A DNA stretch of 38,586 bases from Nanobdellota archaeon (lineage in GTDB: Archaea; Nanobdellota; Nanobdellia; Parvarchaeales; Parvarchaeaceae), in assembly GCA_021811735.1 (NCBI GenBank), contig JAJZNK010000023.1, positions 1 to 38,586 of the forward strand, written 5' to 3'. The notes beneath the pieces were generated by a model. That model did not search any database and was not told the origin of the DNA. It saw only the letters and a program-made list of their open reading frames with translations. Positions 24,846 through 31,236 of the stretch are shown here, piece by piece. Position 1 is the stretch's first letter. Every line of letters begins with the position of its first letter. The position numbers and the translations under genes are program-made.

Positions 24846-25490
24846 TTACAATTTTTGAATTTCGGACTTTAAGTCTTTATTTATATAAGTTTGTATGTCG
24901 GTTGTTATACTATCTTTTATATATGGTTTTATATCTTCCTTTGTTTTTATTGTTACGTGATCTCCAGTAATATCCACCCCTTCTGGTTTTTTACCCGTAT
25001 AATGCTCAAATATAGCAGAGCACTTTTCATTAGAATTTTCTATGATAGAGAGAATTTCTATATCATAAGACAATTCCTTTCCTGCTAGAGGATGGTTGTA
25101 ACTGACAAGAACCCTCCCGCTGTTTATCGCAAGAACCGTTGCCATCCTATCATCAAGCATTACCATATCTCCTAGAGTTGGATTTATATTATTATTGTGG
25201 AAAACGGAAAGCCCGTAGGTTTTTATCAAATTCTTATTGAACTCGCCGAAACCATCCTTTGCCGCGACTTTAAGCTGGTATCGGTCGCCGATGTTTTTTC
25301 CAATAAGAGAATCAGAAATCACTTTTAACACATAATTTCCACTTGGAATGACAAGAATGGGTGAAAAATTATAATCTCCAGTTATGTTTTCAGTCTCCGC
25401 AACTTGTTTATCTGTTAAATCAAATATTTGGCCGGTAGAGGTTACTCTGCCTACAAAATTGATCATTACAAAATCATTTTTATTTATCAT
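24846..25490 (-). CDS. FKBP-type peptidyl-prolyl isomerase (SlyD-like)
   Basis: The 214 residues match archaeal FKBPs with an inserted chaperone ('IF') domain. The FKBP part opens FVMINFVGRVTSTGQIFDLT and closes with the family hallmark YNHPLAGKELSYDIEILSI. The insert, around KTYGLSVFHNNN to VLVSYNH, is SlyD-like. Such proteins catalyse prolyl isomerisation and help folding in the cytoplasm. A C-terminal charged extension of about 70 residues (EDIKPYIKDSI and onward) follows. It starts three bases after Alba ends, so the two form one unit. Confidence 0.88.
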   Translation of the reverse strand: MINKNDFVMINFVGRVTSTGQIFDLTDKQVAETENITGDYNFSPILVIPSGNYVLKVISDSLIGKNIGDRYQLKVAAKDGFGEFNKNLIKTYGLSVFHNNNINPTLGDMVMLDDRMATVLAINSGRVLVSYNHPLAGKELSYDIEILSIIENSNEKCSAIFEHYTGKKPEGVDITGDHVTIKTKEDIKPYIKDSITTDIQTYINKDLKSEIQKL

Positions 25491-25493
25491 TTA

Positions 25494-25763
25494 CTACCTC
25501 TTCATTTCTATAGATATAAAAGAAACGTTTCTCTTTTTTCCCTCTTTGTCCGCAAGCTCTTCCGTACCAAGTTCAACATTGGATATTTTCAAATCCTTCA
25601 TAAATTTATGCATCGTTACTTGCGAGATATCTACTGCGGTAGATATTGAAGATCCTCTTGCTTTTATTATAACCTGATTATTACCGGAATTCAGATGTGT
25701 AAGTATTGCCATAACATATGACATGACTGGTTTCTTGCCTACAAATATTACATCATTTTCCAC
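25494..25763 (-). CDS. albA: Alba DNA/RNA-binding chromatin protein
   Basis: The 89 residues match Alba: VIFVGKKPVMSYVMAILTHL contains the conserved paired lysines that contact nucleic acid, then VIIKARGSSISTAVDISQV and a closing ISIEMKR strand. Alba dimers coat archaeal DNA and bind RNA. The start is GTG at 25763; the nearby ATG is out of frame. A TATA box (25787-25796) about 27 bases upstream puts the transcript start at the GTG, a leaderless non-AUG start. Confidence 0.95.
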   Translation of the reverse strand: MENDVIFVGKKPVMSYVMAILTHLNSGNNQVIIKARGSSISTAVDISQVTMHKFMKDLKISNVELGTEELADKEGKKRNVSFISIEMKR

Positions 25764-25786
25764 AATTTCATTTCCTCTCTTTGCAG

Positions 25787-25796
25787 ATATATAAAC
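25787..25796 (-). promoter_or_regulatory. TATA element of the alba-FKBP unit
   Basis: The minus strand reads GTTTATATAT, about 27 bases before the GTG at 25763. Confidence 0.55.
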
Positions 25797-25816
25797 ATTT
25801 GTATTTTAATAAGGCA

Positions 25817-26170
25817 CTAGCTGAATTTTAGTGTTTTGCCTGCAAAACTTACCGTCTTTACCCCTATAGCTTTTGCTCTTTTTATTAAAGCCTTATCCTC
25901 TGTAAAAAGAATATACCCATCCGAACTACATTTATTTAGGATTGTGTCATCAGTAGTTTTGCCGTCATCAAAATCAAGTATTTTTATGCCGAAAGAACTG
26001 AAAAATTTCTCTACGTCGTTTCTCTTTATACTGGAAAGTTCTTTTATACACTTGGCCAGCGTAAAAACCGTAAACTTGGATTGTAAGAAACCATCAAGCA
26101 AATTTCTTAGGTCAAACTTCCTGTCAAAGCAATACACCATTACATTTGTATCTACCAGTATATCACTCAT
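25817..26170 (-). CDS. PIN-domain ribonuclease, FCF1/VapC-like
   Basis: The 117-residue protein opens ILVDTNVMVYCFD, the first PIN acidic site (Asp7). Further acidic residues are Glu44 (KCIKELSS), Asp74/Asp75 (KTTDDTIL) and Asp92 (TEDKAL), the pattern of a metal-dependent RNase. No antitoxin gene precedes it; its position directly after aIF2 gamma matches the archaeal FCF1-like group proposed to act in rRNA processing. A VapC-type toxin is less likely. The frame extends to an ATG at 26203, but ATG 26170 gives the family start and an eight-base overlap with the aIF2-gamma gene, as in tightly coupled operons. Confidence 0.85.
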   Translation of the reverse strand: MSDILVDTNVMVYCFDRKFDLRNLLDGFLQSKFTVFTLAKCIKELSSIKRNDVEKFFSSFGIKILDFDDGKTTDDTILNKCSSDGYILFTEDKALIKRAKAIGVKTVSFAGKTLKFS

Positions 26171-27341
26171 ATATTTTACCGGAACCTGCGAGAGTCCAGA
26201 CATTGTTTATTTTTCGTGATATTATTGCTTTATCGCTCAAGAAATAAGGCAAATAGGAGTTTCCTAGATTGAGTATTACTTTATTCTGTAGATTTGAAAC
26301 TACTGTCCCTAGAACTTTCGAAGCCAAAACATTTAAGAGGACTGTTTCCCCTTTCTGTATCGGTTTATCGAATTTTCCAGCGATGGGAATATAATCAACT
26401 GACAATCTACTTTTAAAAACTGGTACATTATCACCAGTTACAATCAATGAGCCTGATAGGCTGTCCCTTCTAGCAATTGACGGATCGAGATCTGTTTCCA
26501 AGCCTATCATCAGTCCTCTGGAAACGGATTTTTCAGATCCGAATTCACTCTGGATACTCATTACTTTGCTTTTTAGAGGTTTCCAATTGTTTTTTACAAA
26601 CATCCCTGGGTATATCATTATATTATCACCAACGCTTATTTTTCCAGAATTCAATCCTCCACCTATAACTCCTCCCTTTAGATCTTTTATATCTGTACCG
26701 GGTTTATTGATGTCAAAACTACGGACTGCCACCATTTCAGTTTTTCCACTCTCATCACGTTTTACATCGAAATTGCCTATTTCCTGGATAAGTGATGTCA
26801 CATTTATGTTGTGTGCAGCGAATACTGGGATTATCTTAGCGTTATCATAACCATTCTTAGAAAGAAAGTCTTTTATCTCATTATAACTTTCTTTTGCTCT
26901 TTCTTTACCTACAACATCTATCTTCGTCTGTGCAACAACTATATCTTTTACACCTATTATACGTAGAGCTTCGATATGTTCCTGAGTCTGTGGCTGTGGA
27001 CATTTTTGATTCGCGGCTATTACCAGAACCGCTCCATCTACTAGCGTTGCCCCACTCAACATAATCGTCATTAATGTCTTGTGGCCTGGCGAATCAATTA
27101 TTGAAACCCTATAATATAGATCAGATTTCGATCCGCAGACTTCGCATTTTTCATACCTGCTGAATGATCCACATGAACCACACTTGTATATCAAAAAATG
27201 TGCGTATCCCAATCTTATGGTGATGCCTCTCTTTTTCTCTTCGCTATGCCTTAGAGTTGATTCACTCGTCAAGGATTTTACTAGAGTAGTCTTCCCATCG
27301 GCAAAATTTCCAACTATATCAATAGTTATATTCTTAACCAT
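26163..27341 (-). CDS. eif2g: Translation initiation factor 2 subunit gamma
   Basis: This is the GTPase that, with alpha and beta subunits, delivers initiator tRNA to the ribosome. Its 392 residues include RGITIRLGYA in switch I, a zinc knuckle (Cys54, Cys57, Cys66, Cys69), G3 as DSPGH (83-87) and the gamma-specific NQKCPQPQTQEH. Two motifs deviate: G1 reads GNFADGKT where GHVDHGKT is usual, and G4 reads TKID (129-132) where NKID is usual. TKxD occurs in SRP-family GTPases, so binding may be retained. The start overlaps S6e by eight bases and the PIN gene overlaps its end. Confidence 0.95.
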   Translation of the reverse strand: MVKNITIDIVGNFADGKTTLVKSLTSESTLRHSEEKKRGITIRLGYAHFLIYKCGSCGSFSRYEKCEVCGSKSDLYYRVSIIDSPGHKTLMTIMLSGATLVDGAVLVIAANQKCPQPQTQEHIEALRIIGVKDIVVAQTKIDVVGKERAKESYNEIKDFLSKNGYDNAKIIPVFAAHNINVTSLIQEIGNFDVKRDESGKTEMVAVRSFDINKPGTDIKDLKGGVIGGGLNSGKISVGDNIMIYPGMFVKNNWKPLKSKVMSIQSEFGSEKSVSRGLMIGLETDLDPSIARRDSLSGSLIVTGDNVPVFKSRLSVDYIPIAGKFDKPIQKGETVLLNVLASKVLGTVVSNLQNKVILNLGNSYLPYFLSDKAIISRKINNVWTLAGSGKIYE

Positions 27342-27708
27342 TAGAAGATGCTGAAGGCTCCAAAGCTTTTTCGCCGTACTTTGTTATTTTTATGTTGATT
27401 TGCGAAGTAAATTGACCGACTGTATTTCCTGCTAAACTTTTTCTTCTTCTTATCTCCGTTTTATTTCCCAGACCTTTACCGATGAGCACTTTCCTAAGAC
27501 CTGAACCGTCCAAATCCTTTGACATTGGCATACCCGTCATGTAACTGCCGCCGGTTATCATTCCTAAATACCCATCCATGCCGAGAAAAGACAGATCTAT
27601 CTCCTCACCAAGTTTCTTACCAAAAAGCTGATCTACCTTATCGCTTTCGAGTGTCTTGTTGAAAGATTTCCCTGTTTTCGAATCATTTATTACAATTTTT
27701 ATCTCCAT
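27334..27708 (-). CDS. rps6e: Ribosomal protein S6e
   Basis: The 124 residues match S6e: MEIKIVINDSKTGKSFNKTL, a LGMDGYLGMITGGSYMTGMPM region and the basic IRRRKSLAGNTV stretch that contacts rRNA. It is a small-subunit protein shared by archaea and eukaryotes, and lacks the eukaryotic C-terminal extension. It is the first gene of the S6e-aIF2-gamma-PIN cluster. It diverges from the dph2-like gene across 71 bases containing TATA-like elements for both directions. Confidence 0.94.
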   Translation of the reverse strand: MEIKIVINDSKTGKSFNKTLESDKVDQLFGKKLGEEIDLSFLGMDGYLGMITGGSYMTGMPMSKDLDGSGLRKVLIGKGLGNKTEIRRRKSLAGNTVGQFTSQINIKITKYGEKALEPSASSNG

Positions 27709-27734
27709 AGATTGTATTAAATATTACTATTATG

Positions 27735-27742
27735 TATAAATA
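27735..27742 (-). promoter_or_regulatory. TATA-like element of the rps6e operon
   Basis: The minus strand reads TATTTATA, about 30 bases before the ATG at 27708. Confidence 0.4.
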
Positions 27743-27749
27743 GCTTACC

Positions 27750-27762
27750 CTTAAATAAATAA
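27750..27762 (+). promoter_or_regulatory. TATA-like element of the dph2-like gene
   Basis: CTTAAATAAATAA is centred about 25 bases before the ATG at 27780. This supports a true start here, not a frame broken off from a longer gene. Confidence 0.5.
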
Positions 27763-27779
27763 TTGGGTTTCATCAAGCT

Positions 27780-28472
27780 ATGGAAGTTATATTTGCAGAA
27801 GCTAGATTTAGAGGCAAACTTAGCGAGGAGTTTGTAAAAAAAATTTATGACGAGATAAAGCCATTCAAAAAAATAAACCTAGTCGCAGCAATACAGTTCA
27901 TAGACCAAATGAACGACTTTAAGGACAGGGTAAAAGACAAAGAGTTTGTTATCAAACAGTCGCTTTACAGGGCAATGTATCCTGGCCAGATACTTGGGTG
28001 TGATGTTTATGCAGCAGATTGCAAAGACTGCGATGCAACATTGGCATTTGAGCAGGGGATGTTTCATGTCTTAGGGATTCCCTTAAAGTACGGAAAACCA
28101 GTTATAACTGCGGATCCTGAGACTGAAAATATAGAAATAATAAGCCCCGAAGTCGCAGAAAAATATAGAAAGAGGATACTACAGGGGATAGGTGCCGTAA
28201 TCACTGCAAAAAAAGTGATGTTTGTTGAATCTACGAAATCTGGCCAGACACATGGATCTAAATTACTAAAGGAAAGATTAAGAAAAGAAGGGAAGCGCGT
28301 ATACTCGGTTGTCGCTGACGAAATAAACTTTGACAGGCTTAATGAGTTTAGGGAGATAGACGCATTTGTAAGCACGGCATGCCAAAGAATAGCTATAGAT
28401 GATATGAATAAAGTCAAAAAACCAATGATAAATGCCGAAGACCTCGAAAGTTACATTTTTGAGAATAACTGA
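27780..28472 (+). CDS. Diphthamide synthase Dph2-like, first domain missing
   Basis: Full archaeal Dph2 is about 320-350 residues in three similar domains, each giving one Cys to a [4Fe-4S] cluster used to attach 3-amino-3-carboxypropyl to a histidine of EF-2. This product has 230 residues and matches domains 2 and 3: YPGQILGCDV with Cys74, FHVLGIPLKYGKPVITADP, then TKSGQ and FVSTACQRIAIDD with Cys201. The 127-residue gap between these cysteines is close to that in known enzymes. Domain 1 with its cysteine is absent, and the upstream DNA is promoter plus the divergent rps6e gene. The missing part may lie elsewhere as a split gene. Extra Cys81 and Cys84 follow Cys74. Confidence 0.85.
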   Translation: MEVIFAEARFRGKLSEEFVKKIYDEIKPFKKINLVAAIQFIDQMNDFKDRVKDKEFVIKQSLYRAMYPGQILGCDVYAADCKDCDATLAFEQGMFHVLGIPLKYGKPVITADPETENIEIISPEVAEKYRKRILQGIGAVITAKKVMFVESTKSGQTHGSKLLKERLRKEGKRVYSVVADEINFDRLNEFREIDAFVSTACQRIAIDDMNKVKKPMINAEDLESYIFENN

Positions 28473-28504
28473 AAGAATTTAAACGAAAGGCTGCTAAAGG
28501 TAAT

Positions 28505-29431
28505 ATGAAGGTTATCGTTACGGGTGGGGCCGGATTCATTGGCTCCCATGTTGCTGAACGGTTGGTAAAAGAAGGGCATTCTGTTTCCATTATAGATTTA
28601 CTTAACACTGGAAGCAAAGGTAATCTAAAGAATATAGCAAAGGAGGTAACTTTTCTAAAAGCCAACGCTTCAAATATTTCAAGGCTTGGAAAAGCCGATA
28701 TCGTATTCCATTATGGAATATACTCCTCTACCCCCATGTACAGGAAGGACAATTCACTGGTATGGAGAGCCATCCAAGAGTTTATGAGTATAATGCAATA
28801 CTGCATCAAAAATGACTGTAAACTTGTATTTGCATCTAGTTCATCAATATATAACGGCTATTCACCACCTCACATCGAGACTATGATTCCTAAGGTAAAG
28901 GATTTTTACACTGAAGCGAGGTATTCTATGGAAAGATTAGCGGACCTTTTCAATCAGATGTATGGGATGAAATACTGCGGATTAAGATACTTCAGTGTTT
29001 ACGGTGATAGAGAGGAAAGTAAAAAAGAGTTCGCAAATATGGTCTCACAGATTATATGGAAAAATATGCTTAATAAAGAAGTAGTAATATATGGAGACGG
29101 CTCGCAGCAAAGAGATTTGACCAATATAGCAGATGTAGTGGATGCAAGTGTCCTGGCCGGTAAAAGCGCTTTAAATGGCATATTTAATGTTGGAACTGGA
29201 AAAACATATTCTTTCAATGAAATAATGGAAAAAATTGAGGAAATAAGCGGTAAAAGGATAAAAAGAAAGAATATAAAAAACCCCTTGAAAAATTATGTTG
29301 ATATAGTGCATGCTGATACAACAAAAAGTGCAGAAAAACTAGGCTTCGTTGCAAAAGTTGCGGTAGAAGATGGTATAAAAAAAGCGTTCGAATACTATAA
29401 AACGCTTAAAAAAGTGCCTGATATCTTTTAA
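28505..29431 (+). CDS. NAD-dependent epimerase/dehydratase (extended SDR)
   Basis: The 308 residues have the Rossmann motif GGAGFIG (7-13) with Asp31 for NAD ribose, the FASSSSIYNG strand with the catalytic Ser region (111-114), RYFSVYGD, and VGTGKTYSFNE: the UDP-sugar epimerase/dehydratase type. The active-site pair normally written Y-x-x-x-K reads Y140-S-M-E-R144, so Lys is replaced by Arg. That could lower or change activity. The family acts on nucleotide sugars, often for surface glycan precursors, fitting the heavily sequon-bearing surface protein nearby. The 3' end overlaps the stop of the convergent gene by four bases. A TATA-like AATTTAAAC lies about 24 bases before the ATG. Confidence 0.9.
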   Translation: MKVIVTGGAGFIGSHVAERLVKEGHSVSIIDLLNTGSKGNLKNIAKEVTFLKANASNISRLGKADIVFHYGIYSSTPMYRKDNSLVWRAIQEFMSIMQYCIKNDCKLVFASSSSIYNGYSPPHIETMIPKVKDFYTEARYSMERLADLFNQMYGMKYCGLRYFSVYGDREESKKEFANMVSQIIWKNMLNKEVVIYGDGSQQRDLTNIADVVDASVLAGKSALNGIFNVGTGKTYSFNEIMEKIEEISGKRIKRKNIKNPLKNYVDIVHADTTKSAEKLGFVAKVAVEDGIKKAFEYYKTLKKVPDIF

Positions 29432-30336
29432 ATAATCTCAAAGTTTCCGACAACCCGGTTCCTTCCCATCGCAAGACTCGGGTCCACTAACAGGTACTTG
29501 CCGGTAACCTTCGGTATTTTCTTGTTAAATTTTATCTTTGTCAAATCATTTTCCTTGAGGAGTGAAACGCTAAGAACCTCCCCTAAAAAAGAACAAGAAA
29601 GCTGCTTTAAAAAGGGATCCTCTTTATAAAAAGGAGACATTGTGAGTTGTCCATCCATCTTGTCGTCTACCATATCCAGCGAAGAAACAGCATAGTTGGC
29701 AGAAAGATCCTGTTCGGATATATTATTAAGAGCCAGTCCGACATGCGAACCCGTATCAGCGAAAGCACTATCCACATCCATTATTTGTATGTTTTTTACA
29801 CTGCATTGTTTTAAGGATGGTAAGAGAAGTAGTCTTTCTCCCTTCGCTATTTGATTTCCTATAACGAAACCTATAATTACTGACCCTATACCCTTTACAA
29901 TAAAATGCTTGTCTATTGATACATACTTAAAGTCAAATTTTTTATCTGTGTTTTTTGAAATGACCTCTGCTATGCTGCCTACTCTGGTAAACCCTCCTAC
30001 TTTATATTTTGAGAAGAATTTTTCGAACGAAACGGTGTCTGAATAATCATTTATCACTAACCCACCTTGATCTACACGCGAATTTTCTATGCAAAGCGAA
30101 AGTTCGGCGTCAAACGAATTTATCTCTTTTCCGACGTTAAATAGCACATAATCCGCCAGCGACAATGCGTAGATAACCGAGATTATGGATTTTGGAAAAT
30201 CAGAAGGTCTAAGTAAGATGTCTCCATTTTTACAGAGGTATATCTGGAGATTATTTATAAAATCAAGTTTTTTTGATACAAATTCCCTAAGTTGCTCCTC
30301 GGTTGGTTCTGATGAAGACAAAAAAGCACCTATCAT
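29428..30336 (-). CDS. Translational GTPase-like protein without a P-loop (EF-Tu domain 2/SelB-like)
   Basis: The 302 residues have a middle part like EF-Tu domain 2: HFIVKGIGSVIIGFVIGNQIAKGERLLLLP, then VKNIQIMDVDSAFADTGSHVGLALNNIS. This is the usual 'G-V-G-x-V-x-G-V...G...G-d' beta barrel, and domain-3-like strands follow. The N-terminal 120 residues sit where the G domain should be, but no GxxxxGKT, DxxG or NKxD motif is present. I read it as a degenerate relative of SelB/EF-1A-type factors. The function is unknown; tRNA or ribosome binding without GTP hydrolysis is a possibility only. Its own ATG is clear, and nothing suggests a frameshift. Confidence 0.65.
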   Translation of the reverse strand: MIGAFLSSSEPTEEQLREFVSKKLDFINNLQIYLCKNGDILLRPSDFPKSIISVIYALSLADYVLFNVGKEINSFDAELSLCIENSRVDQGGLVINDYSDTVSFEKFFSKYKVGGFTRVGSIAEVISKNTDKKFDFKYVSIDKHFIVKGIGSVIIGFVIGNQIAKGERLLLLPSLKQCSVKNIQIMDVDSAFADTGSHVGLALNNISEQDLSANYAVSSLDMVDDKMDGQLTMSPFYKEDPFLKQLSCSFLGEVLSVSLLKENDLTKIKFNKKIPKVTGKYLLVDPSLAMGRNRVVGNFEII

Positions 30337-30377
30337 AAGATAATTTCTATAACTTTAAAGTATAAAAATATGTGATT

Positions 30378-31118
30378 TTATTTGTTCGCTATTATAATGA
30401 ATCTAGTCTTGTTAAACGAGTCTAATTCGGCATTATACCCGAATACTTCTTTGAAATAAGTGATATTCTTTTTTATCAAGTCTCTCGCTTTCCTACCGCT
30501 CTGGCTGTTTCTTCGCACAGGAGATAACCAGGAATCGAACGTTTCATTTATATCAAATGTCTTAAAATCCTCCACATTAAATGCATTCGACTTTATCGTC
30601 TTTAGCCAATAATCCAAAGATTCGGAACCGAGATAACTAGAGTCTCTGACCTTCTCAAGTTTATTGAAAACATCAAGCTTGTCACCCAAAGGTTTCAACA
30701 GATCAGTTAAACCGAACTTTCCACCTTTTTTAAGCACGCGCCACGCTTCTTCTACGAGTTTTTCCTTGTTCTTGATATGGTGAGCTACTCTTCTGCATGT
30801 AACTATATCGAACGACTCTGCCGGAAAAGGCAGGTCTGTAGCATCTCCATTTACAAAGATAATATTATGGATGTCAGAACCTTTTTTTGCGGCGATGTCT
30901 AGCATATGCTCTGTTATATCAAGACCTACTGAGAGAGCGACCTGATCCGCCATTCGAAAAGCCACTGGTCCGGGGCCTGTCCCTATATCGAGTGCTTTCA
31001 CGCTTTTATCTGGGTTTAGCATCGACATAAGCAAATCCAAATCCTTTCCATGAATATGGCTTTCGCTGTTGGAATATTCTTTCGCATGCCTGCTAAAAAA
31101 ATTCAGGGACGATTGCAT
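30378..31118 (-). CDS. Class I SAM-dependent methyltransferase (UbiE-like)
   Basis: The SAM-binding motifs are clear: motif I ALDIGTGPGPVAFRMA, the following GLDITEHML acidic loop, GDATDLPFPAESFDIVTCRRVAHH, and WRVLKKGGKFGLTDLL. The fold is the Rossmann-like methyltransferase of the UbiE/Coq5 group; the substrate is unknown. The frame extends to GTG 31163, but that version adds a hydrophobic stretch encoded by promoter DNA. ATG 31118 (MQSSLNFFSRHAKEY) has a TATA-like ACATATTAAT at 31141-31150, 27 bases upstream, so I chose it. It ends about 40 bases before the next gene on the same strand begins. Confidence 0.88.
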   Translation of the reverse strand: MQSSLNFFSRHAKEYSNSESHIHGKDLDLLMSMLNPDKSVKALDIGTGPGPVAFRMADQVALSVGLDITEHMLDIAAKKGSDIHNIIFVNGDATDLPFPAESFDIVTCRRVAHHIKNKEKLVEEAWRVLKKGGKFGLTDLLKPLGDKLDVFNKLEKVRDSSYLGSESLDYWLKTIKSNAFNVEDFKTFDINETFDSWLSPVRRNSQSGRKARDLIKKNITYFKEVFGYNAELDSFNKTRFIIIANK

Positions 31119-31140
31119 AAAAATAGATAGGAATACTAGA

Positions 31141-31150
31141 ATTAATATGT
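31141..31150 (-). promoter_or_regulatory. TATA-like element deciding the methyltransferase start
   Basis: The minus strand reads ACATATTAAT, centred about 27 bases before ATG 31118. Confidence 0.45.
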
Positions 31151-31236
31151 AACAAAACCACACATATGTCGAAATGATACTATTTGTATTTTAATGTTTT
31201 TAAAAATAGAGTGTGGCGAATGATTATTGTTCACAA

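Noticed and set aside
25817-26170. PIN-domain gene as a VapBC toxin
   Set aside because: No small antitoxin gene precedes it; it overlaps the aIF2-gamma gene, the position typical of the FCF1-like housekeeping PIN proteins.
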